DNA from: Gemmatimonadota bacterium
GTDB lineage: Bacteria; Gemmatimonadota; Gemmatimonadetes; Gemmatimonadales; GWC2-71-9
Direction: 5' to 3'
Length of the DNA stretch: 42,411 nucleotides
Assembly: GCA_029262155.1 (NCBI GenBank)
Contig: JAJCZW010000127.1
Coordinates: 1-42,411 of the forward strand
Positions within the stretch are counted from its first letter, which is position 1; each line of letters starts with the position of its first letter. A model generated the notes under the pieces. It had not been told where the DNA came from. It searched no databases and saw only the letters and a program-made list of their open reading frames with translations. Of the stretch, positions 32,185 to 40,892 are shown in pieces. Position numbers and translations under genes: made by a program.

Positions 32185-32892
32185 CTACTGTCCACTCACA
32201 TCCGTGGAGATTTTGACCACCTCTTTCCCCGCGCTATTCCGCACCCGAATAACCCCATTGTTGTCGCTCGCGTGCAGGTTAACCAACTGTCGACCGGAGG
32301 CAGCCCGAACGGTAAGGCGGGCACCGTCTCCATCAGCCTGCAGCCGAACGGTAGCACCCTCCGAAGTCACGGCGCTGAACTGCAAATCGTCATCGCCAAA
32401 GTCGGCATTCGCCGAGACGCTCCGTCGTCCGTCTCGCCTTGCACTCCGGCCTTGATGACCTTGAGTGTAGACCGGACTCGTGAGGCCGCTCGGAGTAAAC
32501 CGGACCTCTCCGACCTGCCGGAGCGCCATCTCGGCAAGGTCCGCCTCATTCACGCACGAAAAGCCGGAACCTGGGCCAAAATTGCCGTTGTCCACAAGCA
32601 GGTTGCAACCCTTCAGTTCACTCAGATGTTCGCCGCCATCGAGCTGAACGGTTACTTGGATTCGGTCAGCGGCCGACCGCGCATGGCGATCCACCCGAAT
32701 CCCCTGGAATGCTCCAATCCGATCCCCATTCAATCGAAAGCTGCCCACCGTGAATGGGAGCGAAATGACGCCACCGGTAGAGAGGTGTTCCCGAACGTTG
32801 TTCACACCCTGTCCGACGAGCGTGACGACGAACATCCCGGCAACGAAAATCCCCGCTGCGCCTAAGGCGATTCGGGTCCAGTAGTTTCGCAT
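32185..32892 (-). CDS. Unknown membrane-anchored exported protein
   Basis: The protein has 235 residues; the family is not recognised. The N-terminus MRNYWTRIALGAAGIFVAGMFVVTLVGQG is a signal anchor or uncleaved signal. The rest is polar and strand-rich; SFRLNGDRIGAFQGIRVDRHA is followed by two cysteines (KGCNLL and FSCVNE). The C-terminal part has alternating strand-turn patterns (FSAVTSEGATVRLQADGDGARLTVRAASG, NLHASDNNGVIRVRNSAGKEVVKIS) that suggest a beta-solenoid or sandwich. The start is well supported: GGAG sits 6 bases before ATG 32892. The promoter region holds two operator-like dyads, so it is probably tightly regulated. It lies upstream of the riboswitch but shares no obvious function with btuB. 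Confidence 0.7.
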   Translation of the reverse strand: MRNYWTRIALGAAGIFVAGMFVVTLVGQGVNNVREHLSTGGVISLPFTVGSFRLNGDRIGAFQGIRVDRHARSAADRIQVTVQLDGGEHLSELKGCNLLVDNGNFGPGSGFSCVNEADLAEMALRQVGEVRFTPSGLTSPVYTQGHQGRSARRDGRRSVSANADFGDDDLQFSAVTSEGATVRLQADGDGARLTVRAASGRQLVNLHASDNNGVIRVRNSAGKEVVKISTDVSGQ

Positions 32893-32917
32893 CGGATACT
32901 CCAGATAAAGAGCCCAG

Positions 32918-33029
32918 ATTAGAATTGCGTTCGTTACAAGATGTAACGAGATCTACCTCCAAGATGTTTCATCTTGAAATAATCCGCAAGGCCTGATCTT
33001 GTAAGCTTTTGTATAATATCGTGTTACAA
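32918..33029 (-). promoter_or_regulatory. Operator-like dyads in the promoter region of the unknown membrane protein
   Basis: GTTACAAGATGTAAC (32933-32947) and TTTCATCTTGAAA (32967-32979) share the form TTWCA-N3-TGWAA and have centres 33 bases apart, about three helical turns. A half-site TGTAA with the same TCT centre is at 32997-33004, and a further TTACAA is at 33024-33029. A -10-like TCTAAT (32923-32918) places the first dyad over the -35 region. Confidence 0.55.
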
Positions 33030-33040
33030 ATTCCTTCGGA

Positions 33041-33421
33041 TCACGCCATGACCCGTCTCGGGGTCATTGCGCGCCGCTGAAGGGCGACATAGATGGCGAC
33101 ACTGGCCAGGACGATTGGGAGTGGAGCCATCCCATACTCCTGGAACCGGAGGTGGGTACCGAGTGCACCGAGCATGATAAAGGTGAGGACCATGCCCCCG
33201 AGGGAGACGGTGCGGGGAATCAAGAAGAGCGTTGTCCCGACGATCTCGGCGGCGGCGATGAGATACCGAGCGCCATCGGGGTACCCCCATCGCTGGAAGT
33301 TGGCCACCATCTCGGGAGCTCGGGTGAGCTTCGGGAGGATACCCATGAACAGGAGCGTGCCTCCCAGGATGACCTGCAGTCCCCAGAGTAATCTTGCCTT
33401 GAATCGTTCTTCGGCATGCAT
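33041..33421 (-). CDS. DoxX-family membrane protein
   Basis: The protein has 126 residues and four membrane spans. RLLWGLQVILGGTLLFMGILPKLTRAPEMVANFQRWGYPD followed by AAEIVGTTLFLIPR is the DoxX/DoxD-like pattern. The family has been tied to thiosulfate oxidation in archaea, to oxidative-stress and membrane redox complexes in actinobacteria, and often to nothing known. Start is ATG 33421 with GAGG about 10 bases upstream. It is followed by the dyad-rich region that controls the next gene, so it may be regulated together with it. Confidence 0.82.
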   Translation of the reverse strand: MHAEERFKARLLWGLQVILGGTLLFMGILPKLTRAPEMVANFQRWGYPDGARYLIAAAEIVGTTLFLIPRTVSLGGMVLTFIMLGALGTHLRFQEYGMAPLPIVLASVAIYVALQRRAMTPRRVMA

Positions 33422-33519
33422 GGCGAAAAAACCTCACGGAATATTGCACCGACAACCCATTCCCATCCATTCACCATACGCCATGCGATCACCAATCGGT
33501 TTCTACAGTATGACGCAAG

Positions 33520-36500
33520 TTATTGCACGGCGGCTCGGGCTTGGACGATATGGGAGGCAAGTAGCATCATGCGTGCGTCACGTGGCTGACGTCCACTCTG
33601 CACTCCGAGCAGATCCCACGCCGCCAAAGCGGACGGAAGATCGCCGACGGCCAAGAAGCTCATGATACCGCCATCCATCAATTGGTCGGCGGGAAGCCAA
33701 TTCCGCGCATCCCTCGCCTCGGCCAAGAGGATGGCAGCAGGCCGAGCGGCTGCCTGGAGATCGTTTCGGGCGAGTGCCTTTCGGAAGGCGACCCCTGCAA
33801 GCACCGGTGCTGGTGCCTGAAGTTTGGCGAGGTAGCTATCGACCTGTGCAAAGAATGCCGTATCGACCCACCCTCGGGTGCCGGCGTGCAAATCTGCCGC
33901 AATCTCCGAAAACGACGTGAGCCAAAAACGCCAACTGGTCGGGGCCCCGCCCCGGATCAACTCGTTTCGGAAGATATGGTGGCGATAAAGCGCCTCTTCA
34001 TTCTCTGCGGAATGGGGAGCAGTTTCTTCAGCGCGTTCCCAGGCATACCGCCGGAGCCAAGTCCCTTGGGCCAAGCCTCGGGGCCCGACGAGTTCAAACA
34101 ACGCAGTGGTCGTGTCGGTACCGGGAGCGATCGGTGTGGCGCGTCCGAGCCCCAAGGAAACCACGCCCTCGTTGAGCCCAAGAATCCCAGATGCAAGCTG
34201 CTTGGTGAACCTTGCCTTCTCGGCACCCAGGTCAAGAATCGGATAGAAGTCCGAGTTCACCTCGACACCCGCCTCGAAGAGGGGGGCAAGGCCAGCACGG
34301 TCGGCTAGCACGGTCGAACCCATCTCCAGAGGTGAGATCGGGAGAAAGGCGCAGAGATCTCGCCGGACCGAGGGCCAGTTGAAGATCGACCAATCCGCCA
34401 CCGGGAGAGGCCCGTCGACTGACGCGACGACGAGAACATCACTACCGGACAACGCATAGATCCGATAATCGGGGAAATTGTCATGCAAGGCAGCGAGGAC
34501 GCTCAGGGCGAGTTCATCGGACAGTTCGTACCCTTGCAGCCATTGGGCGAAGACTCCCCCTGGCGCGAGATAGTTGCGAACCCGAGCGTAGAACTCGTGA
34601 GTAAACAATCCGCTCACACCACTCACCCACGGGTTTGAGGGCTCCGACATGATCAGGTCGAATCGTTGGTTGGTAGCGGCAAAGTACGACTTCGCATCAT
34701 CGAATACATGCAGGGAGCGGGGATCGTCGAACACCCTGCGGTTGTTGGGGTAGAAAATCTTCGACCCCTCGACCATTTCCGGCTCGATCTCGATGGTGGT
34801 CAACTGGCCGAGCACCGGACTGGCGAGGAGGAAGTGCGAACTCATCCCCGTCCCATGCCCAATGACGGCTGCCGACGTTGCGGACGATCGTTGGGCGATC
34901 GCCACTAACCCCGCAAGCACCTGGGTTCCGTCATCCCCACCCAGCGGTGCCCGGGCAGAATCTGCGACGCATCCCGCCTTCCATTGAAAGGACAGGGAAC
35001 CATCGGGTTTCCCGTTGGTGGAAATCGTGGTCATTCGTGTTCCCGGATTGCTGTACCCGTGCACCGTCGCCGTTCGTCCATCACGAGAGAAGAGGATTTC
35101 GCTATTCTGTACCAAATCGGTACGGCCGACACGAAAGACGGTACTCGCCAGGAGCCGCTGGTCGAGGTGAACCCCGATCCCAACGGCCAGGGCGAGCCCG
35201 ACAGTTACCACCGACCCGATGAGAAGACGTCGCCCGCCAGCCACGTCTCGGTGGGTGGTGAGGTAGGCGAGAATGGCGACGCCGAGCAGCATATCGAGGG
35301 TCCCACCGACGATCAGGACGCCTTTGAGGCCGAGCAGTGGAAGCAGGAAGAGCCCGGCAATTCCAACCCCGACGATCGACCCGAAGGTATTCACTCCATA
35401 CACTGTCCCGATGGCACGTTCACCAACTTGTCCGGTGAAGAGCACCCGGGTGATGATCGGGAGGGTCATACCAGCGCAGAACGTGGCTGGCAGCATGATT
35501 CCGAGAACGATCGCATACTTCGCGAGCGAGAAGAGGGCATATCCTCCCTCATTCGTGGCCAGCGCGCCTAGGATCGTCGCGATCCATCCGAAGGCCTGCG
35601 CATACAGCACCAGACTCACCAGTGCAAATCCACCCATCCACAGCTGCACCATCGCAAGCGTTCGCAGCGGATTGGTCAGGCGATCGGCCTGCCGCCGTAC
35701 CCAGAACGCTCCTCCAGCGAGCCCGAGGATGAAGGCCGACAGCATGATCTCAAACGAATGCGTTGCACTGCCGATGACCAAGCTCAGCATGCGAATCCAT
35801 GCAATCTCATAGATGAAAGACGCGAGGGCTGTTCCGGCACTCACCGCCAACAGGAGAGTCACGGGAGAGGGGCCACCTAGCGACACCGCTGCAACATCAC
35901 CGGCAGGCATAGCCTTCTCCGGAGGGGAAACCGGATGGGCCCGCCCCACCACCATCGCCACCAGTGCCACGAGGAGATTCAGGATGGCCGCAGCAGTAAT
36001 GGTTCCCGGCAGACCGACCCAAGGATACAGCACGAAGCCCGCAACGAGGACACCGACCGCCGCGCCGAAGCTGTTGGCAAAGTAGAAAGAACCAAGAATC
36101 CGGCCGGGCTGACTGGGAAACCGTCGCAACACCCCGGCCGTCATCAGGGGGAACGTCGCGCCGAGCAGCACCGATTGCGGTAGGATCAGGGCCCCGGCAA
36201 GGACCCACTTCACCACGGTCAGGCCGCCGTGGCCAGCGAGAGCCGGGAAAGCGCTACCGTAGGCCCACGAGGTCAGCGGAAGATAGATCCCATCGTGGAA
36301 CGCTAGCCCGATGAGCCCGACGATCAGTTCCACCACAGCATAGCCAAGCAAGGGGTCTCGGATCCGGTGACTCCGGCGACTCACCACCATCGCTCCCAAG
36401 GCCATGCCTCCCAGAAAGAGGACCATGGTAATGATTTGCGCGTAGGCGCTGTGCCCTACGAAAAGACTGAGATACCGACTCCACACGGACTCATAAAAGA

Positions 36501-36546
36501 GACCGGCCGCCCCGGAGAGGGTGAAGGCCACCAGGAGTAATACCAT
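33520..36546 (-). CDS. Fused membrane transporter-like / spermidine-synthase-like protein
   Basis: The protein has 1008 residues from ATG 36546, with GAGGT about 9 bases upstream. The first 470 residues or so hold about 13 membrane spans in two similar halves (FTLSGAAGLFYESVWSRYLSLFVGHS and VSAGTALASFIYEIAWIRMLSLVIGSATHS), a duplication typical of this fused family. A spermidine-synthase-like Rossmann domain follows (about 560-770): AAVIGHGTGMSSHFLL, TTIEIEPEMVEGSKIF, RVFDDPRSLHVFDDAKSYFA, RFDLIMSEPSNPWVSGVSGLFTHEFY. GGGxG is altered to GHGTG, and the gate-Asp region reads SEPSNP, as in many membrane-fused homologues, so true aminopropyl transfer is doubtful. The last 200 residues are helical and could be TPR-like. 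The natural substrate is unknown. Confidence 0.82.
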   Translation of the reverse strand: MVLLLVAFTLSGAAGLFYESVWSRYLSLFVGHSAYAQIITMVLFLGGMALGAMVVSRRSHRIRDPLLGYAVVELIVGLIGLAFHDGIYLPLTSWAYGSAFPALAGHGGLTVVKWVLAGALILPQSVLLGATFPLMTAGVLRRFPSQPGRILGSFYFANSFGAAVGVLVAGFVLYPWVGLPGTITAAAILNLLVALVAMVVGRAHPVSPPEKAMPAGDVAAVSLGGPSPVTLLLAVSAGTALASFIYEIAWIRMLSLVIGSATHSFEIMLSAFILGLAGGAFWVRRQADRLTNPLRTLAMVQLWMGGFALVSLVLYAQAFGWIATILGALATNEGGYALFSLAKYAIVLGIMLPATFCAGMTLPIITRVLFTGQVGERAIGTVYGVNTFGSIVGVGIAGLFLLPLLGLKGVLIVGGTLDMLLGVAILAYLTTHRDVAGGRRLLIGSVVTVGLALAVGIGVHLDQRLLASTVFRVGRTDLVQNSEILFSRDGRTATVHGYSNPGTRMTTISTNGKPDGSLSFQWKAGCVADSARAPLGGDDGTQVLAGLVAIAQRSSATSAAVIGHGTGMSSHFLLASPVLGQLTTIEIEPEMVEGSKIFYPNNRRVFDDPRSLHVFDDAKSYFAATNQRFDLIMSEPSNPWVSGVSGLFTHEFYARVRNYLAPGGVFAQWLQGYELSDELALSVLAALHDNFPDYRIYALSGSDVLVVASVDGPLPVADWSIFNWPSVRRDLCAFLPISPLEMGSTVLADRAGLAPLFEAGVEVNSDFYPILDLGAEKARFTKQLASGILGLNEGVVSLGLGRATPIAPGTDTTTALFELVGPRGLAQGTWLRRYAWERAEETAPHSAENEEALYRHHIFRNELIRGGAPTSWRFWLTSFSEIAADLHAGTRGWVDTAFFAQVDSYLAKLQAPAPVLAGVAFRKALARNDLQAAARPAAILLAEARDARNWLPADQLMDGGIMSFLAVGDLPSALAAWDLLGVQSGRQPRDARMMLLASHIVQARAAVQ

Positions 36547-36695
36547 GCGAGGGTACCTCAGCGTCAGAGGGCGCCACCTTGTCGGGTGGCCAGGCTGTAC
36601 CACACACATCCGTCGATTGGAATACACACGAGCGAGGCAACACCCATGCCAGAGACGCGACCGTGAGCGCCGAGCATGAAGCCCCCAAAAGATAG

Positions 36696-36725
36696 CAGGC
36701 CCGACGCTCTGGAGCGCCGGGCCTG
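36696..36725 (-). terminator. Intrinsic terminator after pilC
   Basis: CAGGCCCG (36696-36703) pairs with CGGGCCTG (36718-36725), and the stem continues inward through CGCTC/GAGCG with one mismatch. On the minus strand it is followed by CUAUCUUUU. It lies 21 bases past the pilC stop. Confidence 0.85.
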
Positions 36726-36746
36726 TTATCGGTGTACCCCCACGCG

Positions 36747-37955
36747 CTATTGGACGGCGTTCACCATATCGAAGATAGGCAAGTACATCGCGACCACCAT
36801 TCCACCGACGATGACACCGAGCACCACGATCATGACCGGCTCCATGAGCGACAACAGGGCGCCCACAGCCACATCGACCTCTTCATCGTAGAAGTCGGCG
36901 ATCTTAGTCAGCATCTCATCGAGCCCACCGGTCTGCTCACCCACCGCGATCATCGAAATGACCATCGGTGGAAAGACACCGGAGTGGGCCAACGGAGCCG
37001 CGATGGTTTCACCGCCTGCAATCGATTGGCGGGATTGCATCACCGCATCATGAATCACCCGGTTGCCGGCCGTCTTGGCCGTGATTTCAAGGCCATCGAG
37101 GATCGACACACCTGAGGAGATGAGGGTTCCCAAGGTTCGGGTAAACCGCGACACCGCGGACTTCCGGAGTAAGTCACCGAGGACTGGCGCGTTGAGCAGT
37201 GCCTTGTCGATATTCTTTCGACCCCCGAGGGTTTGGTAGTACTGTCGGGTCATGAATCCAATTCCACCGATGACCAACAGCATGGCCCACCACCAACCAA
37301 TCAAGAGGTGGGATGCTCCGATAACGATCCGAGTCGGGAGCGGGAGTTCCAGGTTCACCGAGGCGAACATGTTTTGGAAGGTGGGAATCACGAAGATCAA
37401 GAGAACGGCCACCGCGATGGCGGCCACGGAAAAGATCACGGCGGGGTAAACCATCGCACTCTTAACCTTCCGGATCAAGGCATCGCTCTTTTCGAGGAAG
37501 GTGGCGAGCCGGAGCAAGATGGTATCGAGGATACCGCCGGCCTCACCTGCGGCAACCATATTCACATAGAGATCGGTGAACGCCTTCGGCTGTTTCCCAA
37601 ACGCATCGGCCAACGTGTTCCCCGCCTCCACATCGTACACGACCTGTTTGGTGACATCCTTCAAGGCGTCGTTTTCTGTCTGCTGTGCCAAGATGTTCAG
37701 CGATTGAACGAGCGGGAGTCCCGCGTTGATCATGGTCGCAAACTGGCGGGTGAAAATGACCACGTCACGCGTTTTGATCCCGCCAGACCCGGGAAGCTTG
37801 AATCTGATTTCCTTGGGAGCCTCACGCACACTCACCAGAATCATGCGGCTTCGCCGCAGATGAGCGATCACGTCGTCCCGAGAGGCAACGTCGAGCTGTC
37901 CCTTCAAGATCTGGCCAGTCGATGCGTTCTTGGCGGTATAGTCGAACATTGGCAT
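36747..37955 (-). CDS. pilC: PilC, inner-membrane platform protein of the type IV pilus
   Basis: The protein has 402 residues. MPMFDYTAKNASTGQILKGQLDV is the standard PilC/GspF start, followed by a cytoplasmic helical domain with FTRQFATMINAGLPLVQSLNIL. Spans are near 170-190, 220-240 and 375-395. The second GspF domain has RFTRTLGTLISSGVSILDGLEITAKTAGN and a conserved GEQTGGLDEMLTKIADFYDEEVD. It is turned by PilB and PilT to add or remove pilins. It lies 18 bases after pilT and ends the pilB-pilT-pilC transcript with a clear terminator. Confidence 0.96.
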   Translation of the reverse strand: MPMFDYTAKNASTGQILKGQLDVASRDDVIAHLRRSRMILVSVREAPKEIRFKLPGSGGIKTRDVVIFTRQFATMINAGLPLVQSLNILAQQTENDALKDVTKQVVYDVEAGNTLADAFGKQPKAFTDLYVNMVAAGEAGGILDTILLRLATFLEKSDALIRKVKSAMVYPAVIFSVAAIAVAVLLIFVIPTFQNMFASVNLELPLPTRIVIGASHLLIGWWWAMLLVIGGIGFMTRQYYQTLGGRKNIDKALLNAPVLGDLLRKSAVSRFTRTLGTLISSGVSILDGLEITAKTAGNRVIHDAVMQSRQSIAGGETIAAPLAHSGVFPPMVISMIAVGEQTGGLDEMLTKIADFYDEEVDVAVGALLSLMEPVMIVVLGVIVGGMVVAMYLPIFDMVNAVQ

Positions 37956-37973
37956 GAGATCCTTGTCCTCCGG

Positions 37974-39101
37974 CTAGCGGCGGGCACCGACCGGGGGCGC
38001 CCGGTCGATACTGAGAATGGCTTGTTCCTCCATCGGCTTCTCCCCGATGGAGCGGAGGAATTCCCCAGGGTCAGATGCGACACGGAGACACTCATCCTTG
38101 GACACTTCCCTACTGACATAGGCCTGATACAAGGCATCGTTCATCGTCTGCATGCCGTGTTTCTTGCCTGACTGAATGGAGGAGTAGATCTGGTGGACCT
38201 TGTCATCGCGGATCAGCGCTCGGATGGCTGCCGTGGCGACCATGATCTCCGCCGCCATGACCCGGCCGTGTCCGCGAGAGCGCTGTAACAGTGTTTGGGT
38301 CAAGACCCCCTCGAGCACAAACGCCAACTGGGCCCTCACCTGTGATTGCTGGTTGGCCGGAAAGACGTCGATAATGCGATTGATCGACTCGGCGGCGGAA
38401 TTCGTATGCAAGGTGGCGAGCACCAAGTGACCGGTTTCCGCGATAGTGAGCGCCGAGGCAATGGTCTCGAGATCCCGCATCTCGCCAACCAGGATGATGT
38501 CGGGATCTTCACGCAAGGCAAACTTGAGGGCCGTTGAGAAGGACTTTGTGTCGGTCCCGATCTCCCGTTGATTGACGATACAGTTCTGATGCTTATGGAT
38601 GAATTCGATCGGATCCTCAACCGTGATGATGTGGCCCCGACGCTCCCGATTGATCTTGTCCAACATGGCAGCAAGGGTGGTCGATTTCCCGGACCCCGTT
38701 GGCCCGGTGACGAGGATGAGGCCACGCGGTCGCTCGGCCAACTTGGCAACCACCGGAGGCAGCCCAAGGTCCTGGAACGTGCGGACATTGAACGGAATCA
38801 TCCGAAGGACCATGGCGACACATCCCCGTTGCTTGAAGCAGTTGCCGCGGAACCGGGCCAGATTCTGAATACCGAACGAAAAATCCAATTCGTCTTCCAG
38901 CTCGAATCGCTTCTTCTGGTTCTCGGTCAACACGCTGTAGGCCAACTGTAGCGTGTCCTTCGGGGTCAACACCGTATCCACTTGCGAATCGGCGATTTCG
39001 CCATCGATCCGGATCTTCGGGCGTTCGCCTGCGGTGATATGGAGGTCGGATCCACCCCGTTCGAGCATCTCCTCGAGAAGGGCACGTAGGTTGAGGGTCA
39101 T
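37974..39101 (-). CDS. pilT: PilT, pilus retraction ATPase
   Basis: The protein has 375 residues. An N-terminal PAS-like domain (SDLHITAGERPKIRIDGEI) is followed by the motor: Walker A VTGPTGSGKSTTLAAML (about 127-143), Asp box VEDPIEFIHKHQNCIVNQREIG, Walker B DIILVGEMRDLETI, His box TGHLVLATLHTNSAAESINRIIDVFP. The C-terminal AIRALIRDDK is close to the PilT-specific AIRNLIRE motif needed for retraction, which separates it from PilB. It enables twitching and pilus-driven DNA uptake. The ATG overlaps the pilB stop by 4 bases. Confidence 0.96.
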   Translation of the reverse strand: MTLNLRALLEEMLERGGSDLHITAGERPKIRIDGEIADSQVDTVLTPKDTLQLAYSVLTENQKKRFELEDELDFSFGIQNLARFRGNCFKQRGCVAMVLRMIPFNVRTFQDLGLPPVVAKLAERPRGLILVTGPTGSGKSTTLAAMLDKINRERRGHIITVEDPIEFIHKHQNCIVNQREIGTDTKSFSTALKFALREDPDIILVGEMRDLETIASALTIAETGHLVLATLHTNSAAESINRIIDVFPANQQSQVRAQLAFVLEGVLTQTLLQRSRGHGRVMAAEIMVATAAIRALIRDDKVHQIYSSIQSGKKHGMQTMNDALYQAYVSREVSKDECLRVASDPGEFLRSIGEKPMEEQAILSIDRAPPVGARR

Positions 39102-40810
39102 TCGGCAGTCTCCTTAAGGACCTCTTCGAGGGTGGTTACACCGGTTGCCATCTTATCAATGCCATCCATCCGCAGGGTCAGCATCCCCTCGGAGACCGCC
39201 TGGTCTCTGAGCTCGGCGACGGAGGCCCCGCGGAGAATCATGCGCCGCAGTTCCGGAGAAAGGGCCATCACTTCATACAACCCCGCCCGTCCTTTGTACC
39301 CTGTCCCCGTGCAGGCATCGCACCCGGCCCCACGGTGGAGGGAGAAGTTGCCGGCTTCCTCCGGTCCGATACCGAGCGATTCGAACTCGGACTCGTCATA
39401 CGTGACTGGTTCCTTACACGATTTACAGATCCGCCGGACCAGCCGCTGAGCCACAACCAGGTTGACTGCGCTTGCCACATTGAAGGGCTCGACGCCCATA
39501 TCGATCATTCGGGTAATCGTGCTGGGGGCATCGTTGGTGTGAAGCGTGGAGAGCACCAGATGGCCGGTCAGCGCGGCTTTGATCGCGATGCTCCCCGTCT
39601 CCAGATCTCGAATCTCACCGATCATGATGATGTTGGGGTCTTGCCGGAGAAACGCCTTCAACGCGGTCGCGAAGGTGAGTCCAATCTCGTTCCGTACTGC
39701 GACCTGGTTAATCCCGGGGAGGTTGTACTCCACCGGATCTTCCGCGGTCATGATATTGGTATCGATCGTATTGATCCGCTGCAGTGCCGAATAGAGCGTC
39801 GTGGTCTTTCCGGAACCTGTCGGTCCTGTGACGAGCACCATGCCATACGGGTTGAGAATCGCCCGCATGAGATCCTTCTCCGCCCGCTTAGCAAAACCGA
39901 ACGTGGTGAGGTCGAGCGTGAGGTTTCCCTTGTCGAGGATTCGCAGCACAATCTTTTCACCGAAGAGGACCGGCAGCGTACTCACGCGGAAGTCGATCAC
40001 CCGGCTTCCCATTTTCATCTTCAGACGGCCATCCTGCGGAACCCGCCGTTCCGCGATGTTGAGTGAGGACAGAATCTTGATCCGGGAAATCAGCGCGGCC
40101 CGCATTCTCGGTGGTGGTCGCATGACCTCGACCAAGGCCCCGTCAATGCGATAGCGCACCCGCATCTCATGTTCGAATGACTCAACATGGTTGTCACTTG
40201 CCCCTCGCTTGACGGCATCCATCAAGATCCCGTTAATGAGCTTGACGTCAGGGGCATCATCGATCTGTTCCTGAGTGGCCGTTTCTTCTTCTTCCTCCGC
40301 CAAGACCTCGACCTCGTCGACGAGTCCCTCCATATCACGCAACAGATCTTGGAGTTGTCCTTCCGAGGTCTCGAAATGCTTCTCGATCAGGTTCCGAAGG
40401 GAGAGCTCCCCGGCGAGTACCGGGAACAGGTCGAATCGGGTGATGAACTTCAGGTCCTGCAGCAGACCGCTGTCGGTGGGATCGGCCATTGCGACCGTCA
40501 GGGTCCGTCCGTCACGCTTGAGCGGGAGCAGAATGTGCTTCCGGACGATCTCGCCAGGAATCAACTGGAGCATCTTGGGGTCGAATTCGAACTGGGAGAG
40601 ATCGACCGCTGGGATCCGGAACTGGCGTGCCAACACCTTGGTCATCGCGACTTCCGAGACAAATCCTAGCTTGACCGCGATATATCCAAGTCGCTGACGG
40701 GTGCTCTTCTGTTCGTTCAGGGCGGCGGTCAACTGTGCCTGGGTTAGGAGGCCGTCCTGAATGAGCATTTCCCCGAGCGCATTGGCGTTGGCTACAGCAA
40801 CAGCATTCAT
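39098..40810 (-). CDS. pilB: PilB, pilus extension ATPase
   Basis: The protein has 570 residues from ATG 40810 (MNAVAVANANALGE); the track uses a TTG nine codons earlier. The N-terminal domain (about 10-150; LLTQAQLTAALNEQKSTRQRLGYIAVKLGFVSE) is the N1D/T2SSE fold. The motor has Walker A VTGPTGSGKTTTLYSAL, AEDPVEYNLPGINQVAVRNEIGLTF, Walker B IIMIGEIRDLETGSIA and His box LTGHLVLSTLHTNDAPS. A four-cysteine zinc site CKSC...CDAC (about 466-512) is typical of PilB/GspE and absent from PilT. A run of acidic residues at about 160-185 separates the two domains. It starts 82 bases after comEA. Confidence 0.96.
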   Translation of the reverse strand: MNAVAVANANALGEMLIQDGLLTQAQLTAALNEQKSTRQRLGYIAVKLGFVSEVAMTKVLARQFRIPAVDLSQFEFDPKMLQLIPGEIVRKHILLPLKRDGRTLTVAMADPTDSGLLQDLKFITRFDLFPVLAGELSLRNLIEKHFETSEGQLQDLLRDMEGLVDEVEVLAEEEEETATQEQIDDAPDVKLINGILMDAVKRGASDNHVESFEHEMRVRYRIDGALVEVMRPPPRMRAALISRIKILSSLNIAERRVPQDGRLKMKMGSRVIDFRVSTLPVLFGEKIVLRILDKGNLTLDLTTFGFAKRAEKDLMRAILNPYGMVLVTGPTGSGKTTTLYSALQRINTIDTNIMTAEDPVEYNLPGINQVAVRNEIGLTFATALKAFLRQDPNIIMIGEIRDLETGSIAIKAALTGHLVLSTLHTNDAPSTITRMIDMGVEPFNVASAVNLVVAQRLVRRICKSCKEPVTYDESEFESLGIGPEEAGNFSLHRGAGCDACTGTGYKGRAGLYEVMALSPELRRMILRGASVAELRDQAVSEGMLTLRMDGIDKMATGVTTLEEVLKETAE

Positions 40811-40892
40811 CTGGTTTCGCGATGCCTCACAGTTCAAGTCTCAGTATCGAGGGCGCCTTGGCCTCTCTGCCCCAGCCCGCCGTCGATTGGCG

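Noticed and set aside
31708-32455. Plus-strand ORFs of 91-224 residues in this interval
   Set aside because: They run antisense across the cobalamin riboswitch and btuB leader, have unnatural composition and no ribosome sites.
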